DNA of 54,665 nt, taken from the NCBI GenBank assembly GCA_040255675.1, contig JBDZVM010000026.1:1-54665 (forward strand), in the 5' to 3' direction. Position 1 is the stretch's first letter. Each line of letters opens with the position of its first letter. Origin of the DNA: JBDZVM01 sp040255675. GTDB lineage: Bacteria; Actinomycetota; Actinomycetes; Acidothermales; Acidothermaceae. Below are positions 33,307-41,797 of the stretch, piece after piece. Position numbers and translations under genes: made by a program. The notes under the pieces are model-generated. The model was not told the origin of the DNA. It saw nothing but the letters and a program-made list of their open reading frames with translations, and searched no databases.

Positions 33307-33858
33307 ATGCGATGGACAGTGCACGGCGAGCGCACGCTTTACGACAGCGATTGGGTGCGGCTCGCGCTGGTCGACGTCGAGATCCCGGGCGGCCGGCGTT
33401 TCGAGCATCACGTGGTGCGGGTGCCAAGGCCGGCGGCCGGAACGGTGGTCTACCACCCCGAGCGCGGCATTTTGCTGCTCTGGCGGCACCGGTTCATCAC
33501 CGACTCGTGGGGATGGGAGGTGCCGGGTGGGGGCATCGACGCCGGCGAGACTCCTGAGCAAGGCGCGGCGCGCGAGGTACTCGAAGAGACCGGCTGGCGC
33601 GCCGGACCGCTGAAACAGATCGCGGTTTACCACCCGAGCAACGGTTTGAACGACCAGACGTTTTACGTGTTCGTGGCCGACGGCGCCGAGTATGTCGGTG
33701 AGCCGGCCGACCCGAGCGAGTCCGAGCGCGTCGAGTGGCTGCCGCTTCGCGACGTCAGGCGGCTCGTGCGCGACGGTGGCGTGCGCGACGGGCTGAGCCT
33801 GTCGGCGTTGTCGATGGCATTCTTGTTTGAACTTCCGCAACGGACAGACGCCTCGTGA
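33307..33858 (+). CDS. Nudix hydrolase
   Basis: A 183-residue protein of the ADP-ribose pyrophosphatase-like Nudix group. The Nudix box reads GGGIDAGETPEQGAAREVLEETGW (matching Gx5Ex7REUxEExGU), preceded by the lead-in HRFITDSWGWEVP. The ATG at 33307 fits the family N-terminus. It probably cleaves a nucleoside diphosphate derivative. It shares an 84-nt gap with divergent hisN and overlaps by 4 nt the DUF2087 stub downstream. Confidence 0.85.
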   Translation: MRWTVHGERTLYDSDWVRLALVDVEIPGGRRFEHHVVRVPRPAAGTVVYHPERGILLLWRHRFITDSWGWEVPGGGIDAGETPEQGAAREVLEETGWRAGPLKQIAVYHPSNGLNDQTFYVFVADGAEYVGEPADPSESERVEWLPLRDVRRLVRDGGVRDGLSLSALSMAFLFELPQRTDAS

Positions 33859-33980
33859 GGCCGGATCCCGCGAGCGTGCTACCACCCGATGAGGCGGCGC
33901 TACGCCGTTACCTTGTCGAAGAATCTTTTCTGACAAGAGAATACGGCGTCTACTGGAGGTCGGGCGGCAGCGTCGACGTC
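33855..33980 (+). pseudogene. C-terminal stub of a DUF2087 protein
   Basis: The reading frame starting with GTG 33855 encodes VLPPDEAALRRYLVEESF then LTREYGVYWRSGGSVDV, matching the C-terminal half of actinobacterial DUF2087 proteins. The N-terminal (usually HTH) part is absent, the Nudix gene ends where it should be, and the frame runs on without a stop into rsgA antisense sequence. It looks like a decayed or deletion-fused gene; the end coordinate marks the last recognisable residue. Confidence 0.5.
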
Positions 33981-34987
33981 TGGTCGGTCAGGCCGCGCAT
34001 TGACGTAAGTAATCGTCGCAGCGAGTCGAGTCGCGCCGGCTCGGCACGGCCCGCTGCCACCCAATCGTCGAGCGCGCAGCGCGCGATCTCGTCGTCGGAG
34101 TCAGGCAGCGGCAGGTGCCTGCAGCCGCGCGGACATTCGGCGGTGCCTGGCACCAGATCGGGAAACGCCGCGACGACGCGGTCGGGTTCGACGTGCGCGA
34201 GGCCGAACGAACGCACACCCGGGGTGTCGATCACTCGTCCGCCGGCAGGCAGCTCGAAAACTACAGTGGACGTCGACACGTGCCGCCCCCGCCCGGTGAC
34301 TTCGTTGACGTCGCCGGTTGCCCGGAAAGCACCTGGTACCAAAGCATTTATCAAGGTTGACTTACCGACGCCGGAGTGGCCGGCCAGCACGGTCAACCGG
34401 TCGCGCAGCAACTCGGGCAATTCAACCCCCGGTGAACGATGCGCGGTCACGACCACCCGAACGTGGAACGACGAGTACGTCGATACGAGCGGCGCCGGAT
34501 CGGCGAGGTCGGCTTTCGTCAGAATCAGTAGGGGTTCGAGGCCACCGTCGAACGCGGCCACCAGATAGCGGTCGATGAGCCGGGTTCGCGGCTCGGGATT
34601 AGCGACAGCGCAGACAATTCCGAGCTGGTCGGCGTTCGCGACGATGGCGCGTTCGACAGGATCGGTGTCGTCGGCGCTTCGCCGAAGCAACGAGGTGCGC
34701 GGTTCGATGCGCACGAGGCGCGCGAGCGTGTCAGTTTTTCCCGAAACGTCGCCGACCAGCGCCACGCGATCGCCCACGACAACCGATTTTCGCCCCAATT
34801 CACGGGCGCGAACGGCGGTAATTTCGCGGTCGCCGATCACGCAGGTGAACCTGCCGCGGTCGATAGCGACGACAAAACCCTCGCGGGCTTGCGAATGCGC
34901 GGGACGCAACCGGCTGCGCGGTCGGGTGCCGCGGCCGGGCCGCACGTGGACGTCGTCCTCGTCGAAGTCGCGGGGTTTGCGACTCAT
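33950..34987 (-). CDS. rsgA: Ribosome small subunit-dependent GTPase RsgA
   Basis: A 345-residue circularly permuted GTPase. After an OB fold (~residues 40-110) come G4 (LILTKADLADP), then G1 GHSGVGKSTLINALV, G2/G3 (VIDTPGVRSFGL), and a C-terminal zinc finger (CPRGCRH...C). RsgA helps final 30S assembly. The ATG at 34987 leaves 16 nt after the aroA stop, so the two are an operon. The last codons overlap the DUF2087 stub on the other strand. Confidence 0.9.
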   Translation of the reverse strand: MSRKPRDFDEDDVHVRPGRGTRPRSRLRPAHSQAREGFVVAIDRGRFTCVIGDREITAVRARELGRKSVVVGDRVALVGDVSGKTDTLARLVRIEPRTSLLRRSADDTDPVERAIVANADQLGIVCAVANPEPRTRLIDRYLVAAFDGGLEPLLILTKADLADPAPLVSTYSSFHVRVVVTAHRSPGVELPELLRDRLTVLAGHSGVGKSTLINALVPGAFRATGDVNEVTGRGRHVSTSTVVFELPAGGRVIDTPGVRSFGLAHVEPDRVVAAFPDLVPGTAECPRGCRHLPLPDSDDEIARCALDDWVAAGRAEPARLDSLRRLLTSMRGLTDQTSTLPPDLQ

Positions 34988-35003
34988 CGGCGTCCGGTCG
35001 AAT

Positions 35004-36269
35004 TCACGGGAGGAGCGCACTCCAGAGCTCGACGAAGTCGGGCATCGTTTTTGCTGTGGTGGCAACGTTTTCGACCATGATTCCCGGCACCGCCAAGCCC
35101 AAGACCGCCGCGGTCGTTGCCAGCCGGTGGTCGTCGTAGGTGGCGAAAGTGCCCGCGTGTAAAGACTTTGGCCGTATGGTCAGTGAGTCGGGCGCTTCGA
35201 GAACGTCGCCGCCGAGGTTGTTGATTTCGCGGGCGAGCGCGGCGAGCCGGTCGGTTTCGTGGCCCCGCATGTGCCCGATCCCTCGTAGCACGGACGGCGA
35301 ATCGGCGAGCGCGGCAAGCGCGGCCAAGGTCGGAACGAGTTCGCTGACGTCGCGCAAATCGGCCTCGATGCCGTGAATCGACGAGGCGCCGCGAAGCACG
35401 AGATCGCCGTCAGAGAAGGAAAAACTCGCGCCCATCGCCGACAGCAGGTCGGGAAGCGCCTTGCCCGGCTGGGTGGTCGATCGTGGCCAGCGCGCGACGC
35501 GCACCACGCCGCCGGTAACCAACGCGGCGGCGAGAAAAGGCGCCGCGTTCGACAGATCGGGCTCGACGTCGACGACGCCGCCGGCGATCGGCCCGGGCGT
35601 CACGTGCCAGGTCGAACCGTCGACGTCGACCGCGATGCCGCGCTCGCGCAACATCGCGACGGTCATCTCGATGTGCGGCATCGACGGCAGCGAGGTGCCG
35701 GTGTGAGCGATGACGACGTCCGACTCAGCGCGCGCGGCGGCTAACAGCAGCGCCGAAAGGAATTGGCTCGACGCCGACGAATCGATCTCGGTTTTTCCAC
35801 CGGCAAGGCGACCAGTGCCCAAGACAACAAGGGGCAGCGTTCCGCGACCGGAATCGTCGATGCGCACCCCGAGCTGACGCAGGCCCTCGATCAGTGGCCG
35901 CAGCGGGCGGTTGCGGGCGTAGGGGTCGCCGTCGAAGCGCACCTCGCCGTCGGCAAGGGCACCGACCGCCAACAGGAACCGCATCACGGTGCCGGCCAGA
36001 CCGCAGTCGACATCGGCCGGGCCGCGCAAGGCGGCAGGCGTGACGAGCCAGTCTTGCCCGGAGTCGTCGACCCCGATGCCGAGCGCGCGAAGCCCGGCAG
36101 CCATCAGGTCGGTGTCGCGCGAACGAAGGGCGCCACGAATCGTGGTGGGCGCACCCGCCAGCGCGGCGAGCGGCAGCACCCGATTGGTGATCGACTTCGA
36201 GCCGGGCAGGTCGACCCGGGCGTCGATCGGGCCGGAGGCCGCCGGCGCGGGCCAAAGGTTCGCGGTCAT
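35004..36269 (-). CDS. aroA: 3-phosphoshikimate 1-carboxyvinyltransferase (EPSP synthase)
   Basis: A 421-residue EPSP synthase: LPGSKSITNRVLPLAALA near the N-terminus (S3P/PEP-binding Lys), VDCGLAGTVMRFLLAVGA with the glycine-rich motif, SSASSQFLSALLLAA, and HRLATTAAVLGLAVPGI at the C-terminus. It catalyses the PEP condensation of the shikimate pathway. GTG/ATG starts are adjacent; ATG 36269 is preferred. The gene is head of an operon with rsgA, a conserved actinobacterial arrangement. Confidence 0.95.
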   Translation of the reverse strand: MTANLWPAPAASGPIDARVDLPGSKSITNRVLPLAALAGAPTTIRGALRSRDTDLMAAGLRALGIGVDDSGQDWLVTPAALRGPADVDCGLAGTVMRFLLAVGALADGEVRFDGDPYARNRPLRPLIEGLRQLGVRIDDSGRGTLPLVVLGTGRLAGGKTEIDSSASSQFLSALLLAAARAESDVVIAHTGTSLPSMPHIEMTVAMLRERGIAVDVDGSTWHVTPGPIAGGVVDVEPDLSNAAPFLAAALVTGGVVRVARWPRSTTQPGKALPDLLSAMGASFSFSDGDLVLRGASSIHGIEADLRDVSELVPTLAALAALADSPSVLRGIGHMRGHETDRLAALAREINNLGGDVLEAPDSLTIRPKSLHAGTFATYDDHRLATTAAVLGLAVPGIMVENVATTAKTMPDFVELWSALLP

Positions 36270-36350
36270 CACACGCAGAACTTACCGCCCTGAACTCACC
36301 GCTCCCGCGCGTGCGGCCCCGAAATCAGCCCGAGGTGAGATGGTGGGTTG

Positions 36351-37127
36351 ATGTGCGGTCGATACGCGTCGTCTCGCGGCCCCGACGACCTTGTCGCGGA
36401 GTTCGGCGTCGAGCGGGTGGCCGTCGATGAGCGGCTCGCGCCGAACTACAACGTCGCGCCGACTGATGACGTGTACGCCGTCCTCGAACGAATCGACAAG
36501 TCCAACCCGGACGTCGAGCCGCAGCGCCAGCTTCGCGTCGTCCGGTGGGGATTAGTCCCGTCCTGGGCGAAAGACCCGAAAATTGGCAGCCGCCTCATCA
36601 ATGCCCGAGTTGAGACCCTCGACGAAAAACCGGCTTTCAGAAAAGCCTTTGCGGCCAGGCGCTGTTTGCTCCCGGCTGACGGATACTACGAGTGGTACGA
36701 CGGCGCTTCCGCGGAACTCGGCTCTGCCGAACTTCCGAGGGGTTCGCGTGGGCGCCGCAAGCAACCGTTCTTCATCCACGACCAGGGCGGGGGGATTTTG
36801 GCGATGGCCGGACTCTACGAGTTCTGGCGCGACCCGCACGCGCCGAAAGACGCTGATCCCTGGCTGGGGTCGTGCACGGTTATCACCACCGACGCCACCG
36901 ACGACGTCGGGCGAATTCACGACCGCACGCCGATGCTGATCGACGCCGCGCATTGGGATGAGTGGCTCGACCCGAGGCTCCACGACCCATCACGGGTGCG
37001 CGATCTGCTGGTGCCCGCGAGGCAAGGGAAGTTGCGCGCGTACGCGGTTTCGACCGACGTGAACGACGTGAAGAACAACAGTCCCGAACTCTTGCGCCCG
37101 ATCGACGGGGCTGCGCTTCCCGTTTGA
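36351..37127 (+). CDS. SOS response-associated peptidase (HMCES/YedK family)
   Basis: A 258-residue SRAP protein. The start must be the ATG at 36351, because Cys2 (MCGRY) is the catalytic nucleophile that bonds abasic DNA. Other active-site blocks are NYNVAPT, WGLVPSWAKDPKIGSRLINARVETL, DGYYEWYDG (Glu) and IHDRTPMLI (His). It protects abasic sites in single-stranded DNA by DNA-protein crosslinking. Divergent from aroA. Confidence 0.95.
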   Translation: MCGRYASSRGPDDLVAEFGVERVAVDERLAPNYNVAPTDDVYAVLERIDKSNPDVEPQRQLRVVRWGLVPSWAKDPKIGSRLINARVETLDEKPAFRKAFAARRCLLPADGYYEWYDGASAELGSAELPRGSRGRRKQPFFIHDQGGGILAMAGLYEFWRDPHAPKDADPWLGSCTVITTDATDDVGRIHDRTPMLIDAAHWDEWLDPRLHDPSRVRDLLVPARQGKLRAYAVSTDVNDVKNNSPELLRPIDGAALPV

Positions 37128-37202
37128 GCCCCGCCGCGGCGCCGATGGTGCGCATTCGCTCTCGGCGGGTAAAGGCACGACACACCAAAAGGAAGGACGC
37201 CC

Positions 37203-37550
37203 GTGCATACCGTGGATACGCAGGAAGCTCGGCAGCGGCTCGAGGGAATGTTGGCCGAGCTCGACCGATCTGTCGCGACGCTCACGCCCGCGTCCGACAC
37301 CAGCGATCATCACGGCACGCCGGGCGATGCCGATGCGGGTCTCGACCTCGCTGACAATGCTCGCGCGGCCGCGTTGCTACAGGTCGCGCAACAGCAAAGG
37401 CGCCAAGTCGTGGAGGCGCTACGGCGAATCGACGAGGGCACGTACGGCCTTTGTGTCGTGTGCGGCACGCCGCTGCCGGAAGGCCGGCTCGAAGCCAGGC
37501 CGGAGGCGGCGCGTTGCGTGACCTGCCAGGCGAAGTCGGAACTTCGCTGA
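37203..37550 (+). CDS. TraR/DksA C4-type zinc finger protein
   Basis: A 115-residue protein with an N-terminal coiled-coil region and a C-terminal zinc finger CVVCGTPLPEGR...CVTCQ. It is the second DksA/TraR relative in the window, with little resemblance to the first outside the finger. Ribosome binding site AAGGAAGG. Its final codons (KSELR-stop) are repeated twice more downstream as part of the 37530-37606 repeat. Confidence 0.85.
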   Translation: MHTVDTQEARQRLEGMLAELDRSVATLTPASDTSDHHGTPGDADAGLDLADNARAAALLQVAQQQRRQVVEALRRIDEGTYGLCVVCGTPLPEGRLEARPEAARCVTCQAKSELR

Positions 37551-37606
37551 TGTGGCGCGAAGTCGGAACTTCGCTGATGTGGCGCGCGAAGTCGGAACTT
37601 CGCTGA
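37530..37606 (+). repeat. Triplicated stem-loop repeat at the end of the TraR gene
   Basis: Three copies of a 21-bp unit, beginning GCGAAGTCGGAACTTCGC, start at 37530, 37557 and 37586 (periods 27 and 29 bp, with intervening TGTGGC-type spacers). Each unit is a perfect 7-bp inverted repeat (GCGAAGT/ACTTCGC) with a CGGA loop. The first copy encodes the TraR C-terminus and stop. Confidence 0.85.
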
Positions 37607-37656
37607 ACAAGATCAGTACGGACGCCGAGAAGAAAAGCGCCGGCGCCGCATCGCCG

Positions 37657-38298
37657 ATGGCCGCACCGGCGCCCGTCGAGACACCTGTCGGTTCGGCGCA
37701 CGTGTTTGTCGACATGCCGCCGAAGTCGACGCGCGGCGTGCTGGTGCTCGGCCACGGCGCCGGTGGCGACGTCGACGCACCCGATCTCGTGCTGCTGCGC
37801 GACGCGGCCTTGGAGATCGGATTCGCGGTGGCCAGGGTGCGCCAGCCGTACCGCGTGGCGGGGCGGCGCGCTCCCGCGCCGCCCCGCCAGCTCGACGCGG
37901 CCTGGCTTTGCGTCGTCGATCAGCTTCAATCGGCCTCCGGGCCGTTCGCGTCGACTCGTCGGCTTCGTGATCGTCCTGTGGTGTTCGCCGGCCGCAGCAG
38001 CGGAGCGCGCGTGGCTTGCCGCACCGCTCGCGCCGGGGGCGCGGTCGCGGTCGTCGCGCTCGCGTTTCCGCTGCATCCGCCGGGCAGGCCAGAAAGAAGT
38101 AGGGCCGCTGAACTCGAGACGGGCGTGCCGCTGCTCGTCGTCCAGGGAAGTCGTGACGCTTTCGGCCGACCGGGCGAGTTTCCGCGCGATATCGAGATCA
38201 TCGAGGTTGCTGGATCCGATCACGGCCTGAAGTCCGCGGCGTTCGCCGCCGCCGCGCATGAAGCCGCCCGCTGGATGCTCACGCGATCGCCGAACTGA
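37657..38298 (+). CDS. Alpha/beta hydrolase (KANL3/Tex30-like family)
   Basis: A ~213-residue alpha/beta hydrolase: RGVLVLGHGAGGDVDAPDL (oxyanion region), VVFAGRSSGARVACR (nucleophile Ser in GRSSGAR), LLVVQGSRDAFGRP (acid Asp) and VAGSDHGLK (His). This set matches the KANL3/Tex30-type dienelactone-hydrolase-like group. The start is uncertain; the open frame continues upstream through the 37530 repeat to a GTG at 37552, and the ATG at 37657 is the first start beyond the repeat. Substrate unknown. Confidence 0.75.
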   Translation: MAAPAPVETPVGSAHVFVDMPPKSTRGVLVLGHGAGGDVDAPDLVLLRDAALEIGFAVARVRQPYRVAGRRAPAPPRQLDAAWLCVVDQLQSASGPFASTRRLRDRPVVFAGRSSGARVACRTARAGGAVAVVALAFPLHPPGRPERSRAAELETGVPLLVVQGSRDAFGRPGEFPRDIEIIEVAGSDHGLKSAAFAAAAHEAARWMLTRSPN

Positions 38299-38637
38299 GC
38301 CTTTCGGGAATCGGTCGGCCCCGCGTCGCGTTGCACACCGTCGACGGCCGCGACCAGTGTGGCCGTGGCAAGTGCTGCTACGACAAGCGCCGGAACGGAC
38401 TTTCTCGAGGATGGAAACCGCGTGACTGGAACCTGCTCGACGCGGTCACCGCTCGACTGGCCGGAGTGGCCGATCGAGAACGCGCGGCCGCAACGTCTTC
38501 CTGGCGCGACCTCGCAACCTGTTCTTGACGGAACGCTGAACCCGAGTGCGCTACCGCGGCGAACCGCGGTGCCCGGTCGACCGATAGTCTCCGCGAAAGG
38601 CACGAAAGGCACGACTGCGAGTCGAGGAGCGGCGTCG
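38299..38637. other. Long sigR leader / N-terminal extension region
   Basis: This stretch holds the SigR-type promoter at 38306-38332. From 38359 an open frame runs in register with sigR (93 codons, starting GTG) that could encode an N-terminal extension. No other gene is evident. Confidence 0.6.
38306..38332 (+). promoter_or_regulatory. SigR-dependent promoter (GGGAAT-N18-GTT)
   Basis: GGGAAT (38306-38311) is followed, after exactly 18 nt, by GTT (38330-38332). This is the consensus used by SigR/SigH of actinobacteria, so sigR is probably autoregulated. Transcription would begin around 38340, just before an in-frame GTG at 38359. Confidence 0.75.
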
Positions 38638-39267
38638 GTGGCAACCGCTGAGTCGATCGAGGAGCGCAGCGCGCGCTTCGAGCGCGACGCACTGCCCTTC
38701 CTCGATCAGTTGTACTCGGCAGCCTTGCGCATGACCCGCAACCCAGCCGACGCCGAGGATCTCGTGCAAGAGACCTTCGTCAAGGCGTTCGCCGCCTATC
38801 ACCAGTTCGAAGAGGGCACGAACCTCAAGGCGTGGCTGTATCGCATCCTCACCAACACGTTCATCAACAGCTACCGCAAAAAGCAGCGCGAGCCTCGACA
38901 GTCCAGCGGCGACGAACTCGAAGACTGGCAGTTGGCGCGTGCGGCCGAGCACACGTCGTCCGGTTTGCGGTCGGCCGAGATGGAAGCACTCGACCACTTG
39001 CCCGACTCCGACGTGAAAGAGGCGCTGCAGGCGCTGCCGGAGGAGTTTCGGATCGCGGTGTATCTGGCTGACGTCGAGGGCTTCGCGTACAAAGAAATCG
39101 CGGAAATCATGGGTACTCCGATCGGCACAGTGATGTCGAGGCTGCACCGCGGCAGGAGGGCGTTGCGCGACGCTCTTGAGGATTACGCTCGCGAGCGCGG
39201 CGTTGTGCGTGGCGCGCCCGCGCAAAGCGAAGGCGAGCAAGGCGAGCAAGGCGGTGCGGGGAAATGA
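38638..39267 (+). CDS. sigR: RNA polymerase sigma factor SigR/SigH (thiol-oxidative stress)
   Basis: A 209-residue ECF-like sigma factor. Region 2 (ALRMTRNPADAEDLVQETFVKAFAAY, LKAWLYRILTNTFINSYRKKQREP) and region 4 (LPEEFRIAVYLADVEGFAYKEIAEIMGTPIGTVMSRLHRGRRALR) match SigR. It controls the thiol-disulphide and mycothiol response. The GTG at 38638 gives the usual length, but the frame is open to 38359, allowing a 302-residue isoform. Overlaps rsrA by 4 nt. Confidence 0.95.
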   Translation: MATAESIEERSARFERDALPFLDQLYSAALRMTRNPADAEDLVQETFVKAFAAYHQFEEGTNLKAWLYRILTNTFINSYRKKQREPRQSSGDELEDWQLARAAEHTSSGLRSAEMEALDHLPDSDVKEALQALPEEFRIAVYLADVEGFAYKEIAEIMGTPIGTVMSRLHRGRRALRDALEDYARERGVVRGAPAQSEGEQGEQGGAGK

Positions 39268-39548
39268 GTTGCGGGCACCCACACGAGACTCCTTGTTCTG
39301 AGATTCTCGAGCAGGTCTACCTCTATCTCGACGGCGAGGCCGGTCACGAGGAGCAGGCGCGCATTCGCGAGCACCTCGACGACTGCGAGCCGTGTCTTCG
39401 CCAGTACGGTCTCGATCAAGCGGTCAAAGCGCTGGTCGCCCGCACCTGTGGCTGCGACCACGCGCCGCAAGAGTTGCGCACGCGCGTTCTCGCCCGCATC
39501 CGTGAGGTGCAGTTCGAGATTTCGCAGGTCGAGTACCGACCCGATTGA
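39264..39548 (+). CDS. rsrA: Redox-sensing zinc anti-sigma factor RsrA
   Basis: A 94-residue ZAS anti-sigma factor. The redox/zinc motif His-x3-Cys-x2-Cys is present in REHLDDCEPCLRQYG (~residues 36-50), with an earlier Cys in HETPCSEILEQVYLYLDGE. It holds SigR inactive until disulphide formation releases zinc and the sigma factor. Overlap with sigR indicates translational coupling. Confidence 0.95.
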   Translation: MSCGHPHETPCSEILEQVYLYLDGEAGHEEQARIREHLDDCEPCLRQYGLDQAVKALVARTCGCDHAPQELRTRVLARIREVQFEISQVEYRPD

Positions 39549-39563
39549 TCGTAAACTCGGTCG

Positions 39564-40508
39564 GTGCGCGTTCTCGTCACTGGCGGTGCCGGTTTCATCG
39601 GCTCGTCTCTCGTCGACCGTTTGCTCGCCGAGGGGCATGATGTTGTGGCCCTCGACGACCTTTCGACCGGCACGCTCGACAACCTCTCCGACGCCCGCGC
39701 GCGGCGTCGATTTTCTTTTGTGCGCGGTGACATCACCGATGGCGGGCTGCCGGACGTCGTAACAGCGGCCGCGCCAGACGTCGTGTTTCATTTGGCCGCG
39801 CGCACCGGGCCCCGGGCGAGCATTCGCGACCCAGTCGAAGACGCGCGGCGCAACGTGCTCGGCACCGTCAACCTGCTCGAAGCTGCCCGTGCAAGCGGCG
39901 CGCGGAAGGTGGTTTTCGCGTCGTCCGGTGGGGCGATTTATGGCAACGCGGCAAGGCAACCGGTCAGCGAACGGGTAGGGGCCGACCCGTTATCGCCTTA
40001 CGGGGCAGCAAAAATCAGCGGCGAGATTTACCTCGGCATGTATCGCAAGCTCTACGGCGTGCGGACGGCGACGCTCGCGTTGGGCAACGTGTACGGGCCC
40101 CGGCAAGAGCCGGACGACGACACGGGCGTGGTCGCCACTTTTTGTGCCGCGATGGCGAGACGCGAACCGACCACGATTTTCGGCGACGGCACGAACGCGC
40201 GGGATTTCGTTTTCGTCGACGACGTGGTCGACGCGTTCGTGAGAGCGGCCGAAAAACCGTGTGATGGCAGGCGGTTCAATGTCGGCTCGGGCATCGCGAC
40301 GTCGGTTCGGCAGTTGCATGCGCTGGTGGCCGAATTAGCCTGTCGCGCCGACGAACCGCGATTCGCCGATGGCCGACTCGGCGAATGGCACGGCGTCGCG
40401 CTCGACGTTTCGTCGGCTCGCCACGGTCTTGGGTGGGAGCCGTTTACCCCGCTGCGCGAAGGAGTTTCGCGTACCCTGGCGTGGGTCAGCCGGTCAGCCG
40501 GCGGTTGA
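39564..40508 (+). CDS. NAD-dependent sugar-nucleotide epimerase/dehydratase
   Basis: A 314-residue extended SDR: VLVTGGAGFIGSSLVDRLL (NAD loop), VFHLAARTGPRASIRDP, the catalytic Ser in FASSGGAIYG, and YxxxK in SPYGAAKISGE. It resembles UDP-glucose 4-epimerases. The gene follows rsrA after 15 nt and may be a separate unit with its own start (GTG). The 3' end overlaps the convergent unknown gene by 23 nt. Confidence 0.85.
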   Translation: MRVLVTGGAGFIGSSLVDRLLAEGHDVVALDDLSTGTLDNLSDARARRRFSFVRGDITDGGLPDVVTAAAPDVVFHLAARTGPRASIRDPVEDARRNVLGTVNLLEAARASGARKVVFASSGGAIYGNAARQPVSERVGADPLSPYGAAKISGEIYLGMYRKLYGVRTATLALGNVYGPRQEPDDDTGVVATFCAAMARREPTTIFGDGTNARDFVFVDDVVDAFVRAAEKPCDGRRFNVGSGIATSVRQLHALVAELACRADEPRFADGRLGEWHGVALDVSSARHGLGWEPFTPLREGVSRTLAWVSRSAGG

Positions 40509-41151
40509 GGGCGTCGAGCACCGCCCGGGCGACGGCGTCGGCTTCGTCGCTTCGCACCAGCGCTGAACCGGTGAGCACCAGCTCGCCGACGCGTGGCACG
40601 GCGACCTGGATGATGCACGCGGCCATGCGGCGCATGCCCATGGTCGATACGGTCGCGAACTCGATTTCGGCGGGCAGGCCTAGCAATTCGCCGACGGCGT
40701 CGAGGGTCGCGCGAGCGACAAGGGTATGCCGATGGCTCAAACTCGACGGCCCGATCGAGCGCCCTTCGTGGGATTCGTCGCCGGCTGACACGACGACGGA
40801 GGCGTCTGCCTCCGACCCGGCCGTGCGGATGCTGACTGAGGCGATGACCGGGCGCGCCGCTACCTCGGACGACGAATGGCTGTCAGGCAACGTGACGACC
40901 GCCGGCACCGCGACTTCGCCGTCATCGAACTGGACGACGCTGACGATGCGGTGGTCGATGTCGAGGCCGTGCAGTGCCAGCGCCAACGACTGAACGTCTC
41001 GCACGATCTGCTTCGCGTTCTTGCTTCGACTCGCGACGATGTGAATTTCGGTCGGGAAGCTGTCGGGGCCGGTCACCACGCTGGCCGCGCGGATACCCGG
41101 TACCTGGCGGAGTGACTCCTCGAACTCAGGCAGAAGTCGCAGGGTCGGCAT
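40486..41151 (-). CDS. Conserved protein of unknown function
   Basis: A 221-residue soluble protein, apparently in two parts. The N-terminal region (~1-80) alternates strands and helices and looks ACT-like (IRAASVVTGPDSFPTEIHIVA, VQSLALALHGLDIDHRIVSVVQFD). The C-terminal region includes HRHTLVARATLDAVGELLG. I do not recognise a named family. It overlaps by 26 nt the gene upstream (41126-41797), suggesting coupled expression. Confidence 0.65.
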   Translation of the reverse strand: MPTLRLLPEFEESLRQVPGIRAASVVTGPDSFPTEIHIVASRSKNAKQIVRDVQSLALALHGLDIDHRIVSVVQFDDGEVAVPAVVTLPDSHSSSEVAARPVIASVSIRTAGSEADASVVVSAGDESHEGRSIGPSSLSHRHTLVARATLDAVGELLGLPAEIEFATVSTMGMRRMAACIIQVAVPRVGELVLTGSALVRSDEADAVARAVLDALNRRLTG

Positions 41152-41797
41152 CGCGGCGGGCGTCCTTTCCTTGGGCCGGAACCATAGTGACCACCGTCGT
41201 GGCGAGGTCGGCAGCCGGGGTAGCTCGCCGCGGGTCGCTCGCGATGAGCGCGAATGCCGCTCGCACCGCTCGCCTGGTCTCTTCGGTCGTCTGGTTCCGC
41301 CCGCTTTTCGCGGTCGGCGGAACCAGAAACTGGACGGCGGCGAGTTCGGTCACCTGCTTGTCGGTCACCCGCGTATCGGTGCCGGTGCTGGTGCTGTCAC
41401 TGATTTCGGGGCCGCGCATACGCTCTCCGGCCGCCGCGACCGCGGCTGTCGCGTCGGCCCACGAACCCGCCACCTCGTCGGCTTCGGCCACTGCCTGTCT
41501 TTCGGCCTCGTCGCGAAGGGCTAACACTCGCGGCACGATCGTCGTCGCGTAGCTCTCGGCCGCTCGTACTGACGCTCGCTGCCACCATCGCAGGGTGCGC
41601 GCGGTTTCGTCGTCGATGCGTTGCTCCGCGAGTGCGCGGGCCACCTCGACGTCGAACCTCGCCGTCGTCTCGTCGGGCCGGACGTCGATCAGCGCGGCTA
41701 CGACTGCCGCGTATCGCTTCGCGTCGTCTCTTCGGTGCTGGCGAGCGGGAATGGTCGCGCCTGGCGCGGTAGCGGGGGAACGGTGCGAGTCGCTCAT
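41126..41797 (-). CDS. Helical protein of unknown function
   Basis: A ~223-residue, largely helical protein (YAAVVAALIDVRPDETTARFDVEVARALAEQRI, VLALRDEAERQAVAEADEVAGSWADATAA) with a low-complexity Ser/Thr linker (about residue 145-160). No signal peptide or membrane segment, and no family I can name. ATG 41797 was chosen over the frame start at 41833. Read before the 40486 gene, with which it overlaps. Confidence 0.6.
   Translation of the reverse strand: MSDSHRSPATAPGATIPARQHRRDDAKRYAAVVAALIDVRPDETTARFDVEVARALAEQRIDDETARTLRWWQRASVRAAESYATTIVPRVLALRDEAERQAVAEADEVAGSWADATAAVAAAGERMRGPEISDSTSTGTDTRVTDKQVTELAAVQFLVPPTAKSGRNQTTEETRRAVRAAFALIASDPRRATPAADLATTVVTMVPAQGKDARRDADPATSA

Noticed and set aside
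33981..34568. Continuation of the frame from 33855
   Set aside because: Beyond the DUF2087-like segment it is antisense to rsgA and not recognisable.
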